Program-made: the position numbers and the translations under genes | Assembly (NCBI RefSeq): GCF_012979235.1 | Contig: NZ_JAATWC010000004.1 | Span: forward strand, 169,243 to 233,242 | Length of the DNA stretch: 64,000 nucleotides | From: Dissulfurirhabdus thermomarina | GTDB lineage: Bacteria > Desulfobacterota > Dissulfuribacteria > Dissulfuribacterales > Dissulfurirhabdaceae | Reading direction: 5' to 3' | The notes under the pieces: model-generated | Databases searched by the model: none | Told to the model about the DNA's origin: nothing | What the model saw: the letters and a program-made list of their open reading frames with translations, nothing else | In this document: positions 10,969-19,560 of the stretch, piece by piece | Numbering within the stretch: position 1 is the stretch's first letter | How the letters are laid out: each line of letters starts with the position of its first letter

Positions 10969-11567
10969 CCATGACCGACGAACGGCCTCTCCGCGAAGAC
11001 GCGCGCCCCGGTGAATCGGGCATCGCCCTGGTCATCAGCCTGGTGGTGCTGGCCGCCCTCATGGTGGTGGCCATCGGGCTGAGCCAGATGGTCTCCATCG
11101 ACATCGGGATCTCCGGCAACATCTACCAGTACGCCCAGGCCCTCAACCGCGCGGAGAGCGGGCTCGGCATGGCCGAGGAGGGGGTCGCCTACTCCATCGA
11201 CAACATGGGGGCCGAGGGTGACGGCAACGGCACCGTCACGGTGCCCATGACCCTGGGCGGCACCGCCTACACCCTGGGCATGAAGGTGGTCCCGGGGACC
11301 TCGCTCTACGGTGACGGCGGAAACGTCACCATCTCCTCCGCCGACGGCTCCGCCCGGGCCGTGGTGGACTTTCTCAACGTGGACTGGGCCCAGGGGGCCT
11401 CCATCCAGATGGCCGCGGGCTACGAGGGCGTGGGGAAAAGCGCCGCGGCCGGCGGGGCCAACCGCTGGTACGCCATCGAGAGCACCGGGGTGAACGCCCG
11501 GGGAAGCGGCGGCCGCGCCGTGGTGGAGGAGGTCTACCGCTACGTGCTCGGAAGCGGCGGCTTCTAG
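10965..11567 (+). CDS. Type IV pilus assembly protein, PilX-like
   Basis: This 200-residue protein has the PilX N-terminal pattern ESGIALVISLVVLAALMVVAIGLSQ. Its hydrophobic segment is preceded by a short acidic and basic leader and lacks the usual GF cleavage pair, reading SGIALV instead, as is typical of PilX. The ATG at 10965 overlaps the PilV-like stop. A second ATG at 10971 is also possible. The C-terminal part is Gly-rich. It precedes pilY1, the same order as in many pilVWXY operons. Confidence 0.82.
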   Translation: MTMTDERPLREDARPGESGIALVISLVVLAALMVVAIGLSQMVSIDIGISGNIYQYAQALNRAESGLGMAEEGVAYSIDNMGAEGDGNGTVTVPMTLGGTAYTLGMKVVPGTSLYGDGGNVTISSADGSARAVVDFLNVDWAQGASIQMAAGYEGVGKSAAAGGANRWYAIESTGVNARGSGGRAVVEEVYRYVLGSGGF

Positions 11568-11666
11568 CGGACCCGGCGGCGGAGGGCGCAAGCGGCGCCC
11601 GTGCCGGAAACGCGACGACATGACCAAATCGACCACCCGAACCGCAGTCTCAAGGGGGGACACACC

Positions 11667-14600
11667 ATGAAGGGCCTCATCCGACACATCCTCGCCACCA
11701 CGCTCGCGCTGCTCGCGGCGGCTGTTCTTCCCGGCGCCGCCGCCCTCGCCGGCGACACCTGCGCCGACAACACCGCCATACCGCCCTTCCTCTCCGGCGG
11801 CGTGCCGCCGAACCTCCTCCTGGTGATCGACAACTCCGCCAGCATGTACGACCTCGCCTACGTGGACGAGGCCGACCCCGGCGCCTGCTACGACGGTATC
11901 GACCTCGCCACCGGGCAGGAAAGCTACAACGCCACCCGGAGCTACGCCGGCTACTTCGACCGGGTGGACGACGCCGGCAACACCCAGTGGTACGCCTACA
12001 ACGCCACGTCCCAGCAGTTCGAGCGAAAGACCGCCGCCGAGGCGGACGCCCTCTGCACCACCGCCGTGGGCACCCGCTACGACAAGGCGGGCACCCTCTG
12101 CCTCAAGATCAACGAGACGCTCACACCCCACAAGATGACCGCCTTCGCCGCCACCGGGAACTTCCTCAACTGGGCGGCGGCCTCGAAACTCGACGTGGAA
12201 AAGCGGATCCTGACGGGCGGAAAATACGACGCCGCCAACCACCAGCTGGTCATGGAATCCCGCGGGTGCCTCGAGCGGCGCATGATCAAGCAGGTGGCGG
12301 TCACCCAGGGGGTCACCACCTATTACCTCGCCCTGGGCGTCCGGCCGCCGAGGGAGCCCTATCCCCTCTGGAAGGCCGGGACCGCCTACACCGCCGGCGA
12401 CATCGTGAAAAGCGTCGGCTCGCTCTACAAGGCGACGACCAGCGGGACATCCGCCTCCAACGCCACGAGCGCCCTGGACGACACCGGCGTCACCTGGACC
12501 GAGTACACCCTGGGCCGCTGGGCCGATAACGTCGCCTACCCGGCCGGCACCCTGGTGAGCGACATCGGCTCCTCCGGCACCTACGACCTCTACCACATGT
12601 ACTACACCCCCACCGGGGGCACCTCCCACGGCACCAACCCGGAGGACGACACCGGGGTCGACTGGATCCTCTACACCGAGACCCAGATCGAGGTCTTCCA
12701 GCCCAAGACCAACGGCTTCGACACCTCGGCCTGCGACGAGGCCATCGACCTCCTCGAGGCGGGCGGCAGCCAGGGCCAGATCAAGAGCGACATCGACGCC
12801 TGCATGGCCTACGACAACGCCACCAGCACCTACGCCACCCTGAGCGGCTACATGAACGCCCCCTTCAACCACTCGGTGCAAAACTGCTGGTACCTGGCGA
12901 AGCACGGCGTCTGGCCGCCGGGGGCGGGCTCGGTGACCGCCGCCCAGAACGACTGCGAGAAACTCTACGCCCTCATCGACCCCTGGGACATCACCCCGGA
13001 CTACCCGGGCTACGTCTGCTTCGGCATCTACCAGGACGTCAACGGCACCGTCACCCAGTACGGCTACGTGGGCCGGTGTTGGAACGCCGTCTCCTCCAAC
13101 GCCACCCTGACCTGCACCAAGTACCACCCCAAGCACCCCGGCGACCCGGCCTACTGCCAAAAGTGGGAGGTCACGGGCTCCACGTCGAGCGGGACGTGGA
13201 TCCCCGACTCGGACAACTGCGTGGACCAGGCCCTCCGTGACTTCTGCGGGGCCATGGAGATCCCCGACGTGGTGGATCCCACGGACCAGGCCGGTTCCAC
13301 GGGCGAGTTCTGGAACCTCCCCGCCATGCTCACCGACTACGGCGTAACCGCCCAGCTGAGTTCGCCCATCGCCGTGATGCGGGGCCGGATCGCCCAGCCC
13401 TCGCCGCCCACCACCGGGGTGATCCGCGAGTTCTCCCGGGCCATCCGGATCGGCGTCATGGCCTTCAACGACGAGGGCTCGGACACCGAGTGCAACGCCT
13501 CCGACCCCTACATCCTCTACGACTGCACCAACCCCAAGAACCAGGACGGCGCCGAGGTGCTGGCCTACATCGACATGGACACCGGCAACGCCACCACCCA
13601 CACCGCCGCCCTGGTCCAGGCCATCAACGACATCAAGGCCACCACGTGGACACCCTTGGCCGAGGCCCTCTACAACGCCCTGGGCTACTACGGCCAGAAC
13701 GCCACGCGGCGCCTGAACTCCGGCTTCGGGGTGGAGGACTTCCTGGTGGACGCGAGCCACCCGGACCCGGTGCTGGCCTACTGCCAGAGCAACAACATCC
13801 TCCTCATCACCGACGGGGCCTCCACCGCCGACCAGGCGGCGGCGATGCGGGCCTTCGCGGCGCTGGCCGGGCACAACGACGGCGACGCCGACCCGGCCGC
13901 GTGCGGGAGCCTCGACGGGAGCTCCCTCCTCGACGACCTCGCCTGGTTCGGGAAACACGGCGACCCCCTGGACCTCTACGCCAACCCCTGGTACACGGAT
14001 GAGAGCGGCAACCCGGTGACCAAGAAGAACATCTCCACCTACATCGTGGTGGCCGGCTCGCAGCGGAGCGACAACAGCACCGGCGAGTGCAACCCCCTGG
14101 TCCAGCTCACCGCCGCCGCCGCCAACGGCGGGACGACCCTCTACCAGGCCACCGACGTCTCGGCCCTGGAGACCCAGCTCCGGAACGTCTTCACCGACAT
14201 CGCCGCCCGGGCCGCCTCGGGTACCGCGGCGTCGGTGATCTCGGCCTCGCGCGGCGGCGAGGGCGCCGTCTTCCAGGCCATGTTCTGGACCCGGAAGCTC
14301 GACAACCAGTCGCCCCGGAACGAGGTCCGGTGGGTGGGCGACGTCCACTCCCTCTTCCTGGGCGCCACCGGCGGGATCTTCGAGGACACCAACGGCGACG
14401 ACGCCCTCGACCCCGCCGCCGACCGGCAGGTCACCCTCTACTTCGACTCCGCCCTCCAGCGGGCCCGGGCCTGCTACGGCGGGCTGAACGCCACCGCCGG
14501 CACCTGCACCAACGCCACCGAGATCGAGAACGTCCACTTCCTGTGGTCCGCGGCCGACTGGCTGGCCGGCATCTCCGACGCGGACATCACCGCGAACCGG

Positions 14601-16781
14601 GCGACCTACCTCTCCGGGACGCCCAAGCGCTACATCTTCACCTGGGAGGACCTCAACGCCGACGGCGTGGTGGACTCCGGAGAGGTGCTCCCCTTCGACC
14701 AGAATCTCCCCGCGGCCTTCGGCGTGAGCGCGAGCCGCGGTCCCATCTCCCAGGACTTCGGCGTCAAGACCAACGCCGAGGCCATCGACATCATCAACTG
14801 GATCCGGGGAGCCAACGTAACGGGCTTCCGCAACCGGACCCTGGTGGAGGGCGGTGCTCCCAAGGTGTACCGGCTGGGCGACGTGGTCCACTCCACGCCC
14901 ATGGTGGTGGCCGCCCCCGCCGAGAGCTACGCCCTCCTCTACGACGACCTCTCCTACGCCCGGTTCTACCGGCACTACAAGAACCGGCGGCAGATGGTCT
15001 ACTTCGGCGCCAACGACGGGATGCTCCACGCCGTCAACGGCGGCTTCTTCGACCCGACGACTCGGAAGTTCTGCCGCGACGCCAACTGCAGCGGCGCCGC
15101 CGGAGCCCCGGAGCTCGGCCAGGAGATGTGGGCCTACGTCCCCTACAACCTCCTGCCCTACCTGAAGTGCCTCACCGACCCGGACTACCAGCACCGGTAC
15201 TTCGTGGATCTGCGCCCGCGGATCTTCGACGCCAAGATCTTCCCCGACGACGCCGACCACCCCGGCGGCTGGGGCACCCTCCTGGTGGGCGGGATGCGCC
15301 TCGGGGGCGGCACACTGAAGGCCGCCGACCTGGACCTCGCCGTGGACGGCTCCCTGGACTACGCGAGCGACGACCGGACCTTCGTCTCGGCCTACTTCAT
15401 CCTCGACATCACCAACCCGGAGAAGCCCCCGACGCTGCTGGCCGAGATGACAGACACCACCACGGGGAGCGAAGCCCCCATGGGCTTCACCACGGCCATC
15501 CCCACCGTGGTGCCCATGCGCCAGGACACCAACACCACGGAGTGGACCCTCGTCCTCGGAAGCGGCCCCACCAACATGTACGGCGAGAGCACCCAGAAGG
15601 GCCGGGTCTGCACCTTCCCGCTGAACGGCCTGGCGGGCACGCCGCGCGCCTTCCGGCTGCCCGCGGCCCCGCCCTCCTTCGCCAACGAGGCCGGCTGCTT
15701 CGAGCTGGACGACAAGAGCTTCGTCTCGGACCTCATCACCGTGGACTTCGACCTCCGCCACGACCCGCTCTACAAGGCCGACGCGGTCTACTTCGGCACG
15801 GTGATCGGCGACTCGGCCCCGGGCCAGGGCGGAAAGCTCTACCGGCTCATCACCCGGCGGCTCGCCGCCGACGGGACCCAGGAACTCACGCACCCCCACG
15901 AGTGGGCCGGGCTCCGCAGCCCGAACCCGGCGGTCCTGATCGACGCCGGCCGGCCCATCACCGCTGCCCCGGCGGTGGGGACCGACGGCCAGAACTACTG
16001 GATCTACGTGGGAACGGGGCGCTACTTCGACGCCCTGGTGGACAAGAACGACAACACCACCCAGTACGAGTTCGGGATCATGGAGCCGACGAACGCCACC
16101 ACCGGGCGCCTCACCTGGGAGCAGGTGGAATTCGGCCCGGCCGGTTTCCTCCCGCAGCCCAGGGGCAGCCGCGGCCTCCAGCGGGTGGACCAGATCCAGG
16201 TGGCGCTGGCCACCTCGCCGGCGCTGGCGAGCCTCTGCTGCAGCGCCTCGGAGAACTTCCTGGACGCGGCCAACGCCAGCATCTGCTCGGCCAACGACAC
16301 GAGCTGCCTCCCCGACCGGGTCGCACCGCTGGCAGGAAAGGTGAACAACTTCGGCGAGCTCAAGGACTACATCCTGAGCTACCGGGACGGCTGGTACCGG
16401 GAGATGACCATCCCCCGCGAGCGCAACCTCGGCCAGGCGGCGCTCCTCGGCGGGCTGCTGCTCTACACCACCTACCAGCCCATCGACAACGTCTGCCTCC
16501 CCGAGGGCTACAGCTACCTCTACGCCCTCTACTACCAGACGGGGACGGCCTGGTTCAAGAACATCTTCGCGGACCTGCAGGGCGCGACCCACGGCGCCTC
16601 GAGCCGCAACCTCGGCCGGGGCATGGCCCTCACCCCGAGCCTCCACACCGGGAAATCCGAGGGCTCGAAGGCCTTCGTCCAGACCAGTACCGGCGCCATC
16701 CTCGAGATCGAGACCCCCGAACTGCCGCTCAAGAACGTCCACAGCGGCCGGGTGAACTGGCGCGAGATGACGGACGAGTAA
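11667..16781 (+). CDS. pilY1: PilY1-like pilus tip adhesin/assembly protein with vWA domain
   Basis: At 1704 residues this is much longer than well-studied PilY1 proteins (about 1160). ATG 11667 follows AGGGGGG and starts a Sec signal peptide (MKGLIRHILATTLALLAAAV...). A von Willebrand A domain follows with MIDAS residues DNSAS at 55-59 and later LLITDGAST. Between these lie two tandem modules starting at W235 and W285, each of form W..G..Y..G..V and ending DDTGVxWxxYT. Acidic EF-hand-like loops occur near residues 907 (DTNGDDALDP) and 996 (DLNADGVVDSGE). The C-terminal half is the PilY1 beta-propeller (MVYFGANDGMLHAVNGG). PilY1 promotes pilus extension and adhesion. It is last in the minor pilin operon. 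Confidence 0.93.
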   Translation: MKGLIRHILATTLALLAAAVLPGAAALAGDTCADNTAIPPFLSGGVPPNLLLVIDNSASMYDLAYVDEADPGACYDGIDLATGQESYNATRSYAGYFDRVDDAGNTQWYAYNATSQQFERKTAAEADALCTTAVGTRYDKAGTLCLKINETLTPHKMTAFAATGNFLNWAAASKLDVEKRILTGGKYDAANHQLVMESRGCLERRMIKQVAVTQGVTTYYLALGVRPPREPYPLWKAGTAYTAGDIVKSVGSLYKATTSGTSASNATSALDDTGVTWTEYTLGRWADNVAYPAGTLVSDIGSSGTYDLYHMYYTPTGGTSHGTNPEDDTGVDWILYTETQIEVFQPKTNGFDTSACDEAIDLLEAGGSQGQIKSDIDACMAYDNATSTYATLSGYMNAPFNHSVQNCWYLAKHGVWPPGAGSVTAAQNDCEKLYALIDPWDITPDYPGYVCFGIYQDVNGTVTQYGYVGRCWNAVSSNATLTCTKYHPKHPGDPAYCQKWEVTGSTSSGTWIPDSDNCVDQALRDFCGAMEIPDVVDPTDQAGSTGEFWNLPAMLTDYGVTAQLSSPIAVMRGRIAQPSPPTTGVIREFSRAIRIGVMAFNDEGSDTECNASDPYILYDCTNPKNQDGAEVLAYIDMDTGNATTHTAALVQAINDIKATTWTPLAEALYNALGYYGQNATRRLNSGFGVEDFLVDASHPDPVLAYCQSNNILLITDGASTADQAAAMRAFAALAGHNDGDADPAACGSLDGSSLLDDLAWFGKHGDPLDLYANPWYTDESGNPVTKKNISTYIVVAGSQRSDNSTGECNPLVQLTAAAANGGTTLYQATDVSALETQLRNVFTDIAARAASGTAASVISASRGGEGAVFQAMFWTRKLDNQSPRNEVRWVGDVHSLFLGATGGIFEDTNGDDALDPAADRQVTLYFDSALQRARACYGGLNATAGTCTNATEIENVHFLWSAADWLAGISDADITANRATYLSGTPKRYIFTWEDLNADGVVDSGEVLPFDQNLPAAFGVSASRGPISQDFGVKTNAEAIDIINWIRGANVTGFRNRTLVEGGAPKVYRLGDVVHSTPMVVAAPAESYALLYDDLSYARFYRHYKNRRQMVYFGANDGMLHAVNGGFFDPTTRKFCRDANCSGAAGAPELGQEMWAYVPYNLLPYLKCLTDPDYQHRYFVDLRPRIFDAKIFPDDADHPGGWGTLLVGGMRLGGGTLKAADLDLAVDGSLDYASDDRTFVSAYFILDITNPEKPPTLLAEMTDTTTGSEAPMGFTTAIPTVVPMRQDTNTTEWTLVLGSGPTNMYGESTQKGRVCTFPLNGLAGTPRAFRLPAAPPSFANEAGCFELDDKSFVSDLITVDFDLRHDPLYKADAVYFGTVIGDSAPGQGGKLYRLITRRLAADGTQELTHPHEWAGLRSPNPAVLIDAGRPITAAPAVGTDGQNYWIYVGTGRYFDALVDKNDNTTQYEFGIMEPTNATTGRLTWEQVEFGPAGFLPQPRGSRGLQRVDQIQVALATSPALASLCCSASENFLDAANASICSANDTSCLPDRVAPLAGKVNNFGELKDYILSYRDGWYREMTIPRERNLGQAALLGGLLLYTTYQPIDNVCLPEGYSYLYALYYQTGTAWFKNIFADLQGATHGASSRNLGRGMALTPSLHTGKSEGSKAFVQTSTGAILEIETPELPLKNVHSGRVNWREMTDE

Positions 16782-16811
16782 GCAGGCGGCGCGCGCCACG
16801 CGCCGATCCCC

Positions 16812-16848
16812 GCGCCCCCGCCCCCGGCGACCCCGGCGGTGGGGGCGC
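16812..16848 (+). terminator. GC-rich hairpin after pilY1, possible terminator
   Basis: GCGCCCCC (16812-16819) pairs with GGGGGCGC (16841-16848), with further GCC/GGC pairing inside the loop. It lies 30 bases after the pilY1 stop. Only a weak pyrimidine run (CTCCCTTTCC) follows, so termination efficiency is uncertain. The rest of 16782-16942 holds nothing else I can support. Confidence 0.4.
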
Positions 16849-16942
16849 TCCCTTTCCGCACCGCGCCGGATTCAAGCCCTTGACCTCCGCCGCCGATCAG
16901 TCCACAACAGGAAGGGAGATGGCCCGTTCGTGCATGACCATT

Positions 16943-16964
16943 TTTGGGCACCATGGTGACAAAA
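16943..16964. promoter_or_regulatory. Imperfect dyad, candidate activator site upstream of pilA
   Basis: TTTGGGCACC and GGTGACAAA-type arms surround the centre CACCATGGTG, with 9 of 11 base pairs matched. The centre lies about 134 bp before the pilA -24 element, within normal reach of a sigma-54 enhancer-binding protein. This AT-containing island stands out in a GC-rich spacer. Confidence 0.45.
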
Positions 16965-17086
16965 TTCGACACCCCGCTCTCTCCCGGCGCTCCCATCCCG
17001 GAGCGGGCGGGAGGGGCCATGCCGGCATCCCCGCCGCCGGCGGCCGCCTGCCGGGCCCCCCGGCGCCCGGGAGGCCTCCAGCATCT

Positions 17087-17102
17087 TGGCACACTTTTCG
17101 CA
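17087..17102 (+). promoter_or_regulatory. Sigma-54 (-24/-12) promoter of pilA
   Basis: TGGCACACTTTTCGCA matches about 15 of 16 positions of the sigma-54 consensus, with exact GG-N10-GC spacing. The expected transcript start is near 17113, giving a leader of about 130 bases before pilA. Confidence 0.85.
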
Positions 17103-17244
17103 GACCTATGGGGCCGAAGCCACTCGGAGAGCACAACCCGGCCCAGGGGAGGTGAGACGCAGACACGGCGGCCGGTCGAGAGTTTCGGTTCCATGGGAAC
17201 CCATCGGATACCAACCCAAATCCTCAACGCAAGGAGGGACCAAC

Positions 17245-17472
17245 ATGTTTGAATTCTTCCACAAGGCCAGAAAGGCAGGGCAGAAGGGCTTCACCCTGGT
17301 GGAGCTCATGATCGTCGTGGCCATCATCGGCATCCTGGCGGCCATCGCCATCCCGCAGTTCGCCAAGTACCGGGCGAGGGCGCAGAACACCAGCGCGCTC
17401 TCCGATCTGCGGAACCTTCGGACCGACCTCGAGGGCTTCTACGCGGAATGGATGGAATACCCGGTGCCGTGA
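17245..17472 (+). CDS. pilA: Short type IVa major pilin, Geobacter e-pilin type
   Basis: The 75-residue prepilin has a 15-residue leader ending KG, then [20 protein letters not shown], giving a mature protein of only 60 residues. ATG 17245 follows AAGGAGG at 7-base spacing. The mature chain is essentially the N-terminal helix with no globular domain. Aromatic residues are F1, F24, Y27, F50, Y51, W54 and Y57; F1, F24, Y27 and Y57 coincide with those in the Geobacter sulfurreducens PilA, and SDLRNLRT resembles its SDLRNLKT. Glu5 and Pro22 are present. The sigma-54 promoter and the NtrC-type regulator nearby suggest regulated expression. Conductivity is inference. Confidence 0.92.
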   Translation: MFEFFHKARKAGQKGFTLVELMIVVAIIGILAAIAIPQFAKYRARAQNTSALSDLRNLRTDLEGFYAEWMEYPVP

Positions 17473-17546
17473 TCCATGGCTTGATACCATCGGTTTACTC
17501 ATCGTTTACTCGTAGATTTCGCCACTTATGCTCAAGGAGGCATGAC

Positions 17547-17951
17547 ATGCGGACCAGACTCATTCGCTGCTTGCAGATTTCCATGGCACTCCTCTTCCTG
17601 GTTGCCTTGGGATATCAAGGCCCTGCCATTGCCGCATCGGGTACGGTCACATCGGGCTTGTTCAACGTGACAGATGCTACATGTGGTGGCCAGCTTTCTT
17701 TTGAACTCTCCCCGAACGTCCAGCTTGGCTACAATATCTTAGACGACAGCTTCGCCATCAACTCCTTCAACGACAAGACCGACACAACCAACGGGATGGA
17801 ATACGGTATCGGATCCGACAAGCCCGGATATTATCAGCGGCAAAAGACCGTGGATGCTGGCACGGCCATCACTGCGCCGACTGGGAGCAACTCCTCTGCC
17901 TTCAGCACAAACGGAACTAATGCCTGGACCTACCAGGGCAGCACCAAGTAA
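17547..17951 (+). CDS. Sec-exported small protein, candidate separate pilin globular domain (PilA-C/Spc-like)
   Basis: The 134 residues begin MRTRLIRCLQ and continue with a hydrophobic stretch ending GPAIAAS, a typical Sec signal peptide. The mature part is about 104 residues. It has no class III pilin signal. Its pattern, YGIGSD followed by YYQRQ and AGTAITAPTGSNSSAF, resembles C-terminal globular regions of long pilins from related bacteria. The start follows AAGGAGG by six bases, 74 bases after pilA. The gene is visibly less GC-rich than its neighbours. In Geobacter a separate protein encoded after the short pilA pairs with it; I infer the same here by position and pattern, not by proven homology. 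Confidence 0.6.
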   Translation: MRTRLIRCLQISMALLFLVALGYQGPAIAASGTVTSGLFNVTDATCGGQLSFELSPNVQLGYNILDDSFAINSFNDKTDTTNGMEYGIGSDKPGYYQRQKTVDAGTAITAPTGSNSSAFSTNGTNAWTYQGSTK

Positions 17952-17953
17952 CA

Positions 17954-18742
17954 TTGGCTGAAGCCTTCGCCGCCGGGTTCAGCCGGGTCCGAAAGGGATA
18001 CCGGCTGAACCCGTTCCGGCGTGACAAAAGACCCGCCGTCCAAGACCTCTCTCTCCGGCTCGCGGAGGGGGAGGTCTTCGGCATCGTGGGGCCCAACGGC
18101 GCCGGGAAGAGCACCACCATCAAGATCCTCATGGGGTTCATCCGCCCGGACGCGGGCGAGGTGGAGATCCTCGGCCGGGCGCCCTCCGACCCCGAGGTCC
18201 ACGCCGAGGTGGGCTACCTCCCGGAAAACCCCTGCCTCTACGAGCACCTGACCGCCCGGGAGCACCTCCGCTTCGCCGCCCGCATCACCGGGATGCGGCC
18301 GCGGGAGGCCAGGGCGCGCATCGACGAGATCCTGGAGCGGGTGGACCTCCTCCACGCCGCGGACAAGCCCGTCCGGAGCTACTCCAAGGGGATGACCCAA
18401 CGCGCGGCCCTGGCCTACGCCCTGGTCCACGATCCCCGGCTCCTCGTCCTGGACGAGCCCATGTCGGGCCTCGACCCCCTGGGCCGGCACCTGGTGGTGG
18501 AGATCCTCCAGGAGGCCTCCGCCCGGGGAAAGACCATCCTCTTCTGCTCCCACATCCTCACCGACGTGGAACGCTTCTGCACCCGGATCGGCATCATGAA
18601 CCGGGGGCGGCTCGTCGCCGAGGTGACCCCGGGCGAACTCAAGCACCGCGGCGCCGGGGTAGGTGCGGAAACCGCCGCACCGGGAGCGGCCTCCCCCCTG
18701 GAGGCCTTCTTCCTCGAGGTCATCCGGGGAAACCGGCCATGA
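17954..18742 (+). CDS. ABC transporter ATP-binding protein of the pilus locus (PilH-like)
   Basis: This 262-residue ATPase has Walker A GPNGAGKST (46-54), a variant signature YSKGMTQR (143-150) in place of LSGGQ, Walker B LLVLDEP (163-169) and the switch histidine in FCSHIL. The likely start is TTG 17954, two bases after the previous stop, with no clear ribosome binding site, so coupling is probable. It belongs to the ABC-2 exporter type. The permease gene overlaps by four bases. In Myxococcus xanthus an ABC ATPase and permease (PilH, PilI) follow pilA and are needed for pilus assembly. The placement suggests the same role. Confidence 0.85.
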   Translation: MAEAFAAGFSRVRKGYRLNPFRRDKRPAVQDLSLRLAEGEVFGIVGPNGAGKSTTIKILMGFIRPDAGEVEILGRAPSDPEVHAEVGYLPENPCLYEHLTAREHLRFAARITGMRPREARARIDEILERVDLLHAADKPVRSYSKGMTQRAALAYALVHDPRLLVLDEPMSGLDPLGRHLVVEILQEASARGKTILFCSHILTDVERFCTRIGIMNRGRLVAEVTPGELKHRGAGVGAETAAPGAASPLEAFFLEVIRGNRP

Positions 18743-19560
18743 AGCGGCTGAACCGCGTCTGGGCCGTCTCGTGGCTCACCTTCCGGGAAGGGCTCCGCCA
18801 CCGGGTGCTCATCGGGGTGGGGATCGCGGCGGCCGGGTTTCTCGCCGTCTCCGTCCCGGTGAGCGGCTTCTTCCTCCGCGAGATCGGGAAGGTCCAGGCC
18901 GACTGGTGTCTCTCCGTGGTCACCGCCGGCGGGCTGCTCGTTCCGTTCTTCCTCGGGATCCAGCTCCTGGCCCGGGACTTCGAGCGGCGGACCGCCTTCG
19001 CCCTGCTGTCGCGGGCCGTCTCCCGGACGGACTTCATCCTGGGAAAGTTCGGCGGCCTGGTCCTCCTCGCCGCCGCCGTCATGTCACTCCTGGCGGCGGC
19101 CGCGGCGGGCGCCCTCCTCGGCGGACGCGCGATCTACGGAAGACTCTACTACCAGAGCCTCTCCTGGGCGGCCTTCTTCCAGGCGACGGGCGCCGCCTTC
19201 CTCGAGGTGGTCCTCCTCGACGCCATGGTGGTCTTCTGGTCCACGGTGAGCACCAGCTCCTTCGTGGCCCTCCTCTTCTCCCTCTCCACCTACGTGGTGG
19301 GGCAGACGGTGGAGGACGTCCTCCGGTTCATCGCCGCCAAGGTGCCGGGGGTGGAGATCTCGCCGGTGGTGGAGGTCACGGTCCGGGTGGTGAAGTACCT
19401 CGTCCCGGACCTCGCCGCCTTCGACCTCAAGCTCCAGGCGAGCCACGGCATGGTGACCCCGGCCGCCGACCTCCTGCTCCTCGTGCTGAACGCCCTCTGC
19501 TACGGCACCGTCTTCCTGTGCGGGGCGATCCTGGTCTTCCGGAGGAAGGACCTCGCATGA
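18739..19560 (+). CDS. ABC-2 type permease of the pilus locus (PilI-like)
   Basis: The 273-residue membrane protein has about six hydrophobic segments: VLIGVGIAAAGFLAVSVPV, LSVVTAGGLLVPFFLGIQLL, LVLLAAAVMSLLAAAAAGALL, a segment around FLEVVLLDAMVVFW, SFVALLFSLSTYVVG and LLLLVLNALCYGTVFLCGAIL. LARDFERRTAFALLSRAVSRTDFILGKF is the typical ABC-2 permease cytoplasmic motif. Its ATG overlaps the ATPase stop, and its stop overlaps the next gene, so all three are one translational unit. The substrate is unknown. Confidence 0.85.
   Translation: MKRLNRVWAVSWLTFREGLRHRVLIGVGIAAAGFLAVSVPVSGFFLREIGKVQADWCLSVVTAGGLLVPFFLGIQLLARDFERRTAFALLSRAVSRTDFILGKFGGLVLLAAAVMSLLAAAAAGALLGGRAIYGRLYYQSLSWAAFFQATGAAFLEVVLLDAMVVFWSTVSTSSFVALLFSLSTYVVGQTVEDVLRFIAAKVPGVEISPVVEVTVRVVKYLVPDLAAFDLKLQASHGMVTPAADLLLLVLNALCYGTVFLCGAILVFRRKDLA

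Noticed and set aside
10824-16799. A 1991-codon open frame on the minus strand opposite pilY1
   Set aside because: It mirrors third-position GC bias of the real gene, translates into Val/Gly/Asp/His-rich low-complexity sequence, and has no motif, while the plus strand encodes clear PilY1 domains.
16785-17244. Open frames in the spacer before pilA (both strands)
   Set aside because: They overlap the sigma-54 promoter and dyad, have no consistent codon bias and no similarity.
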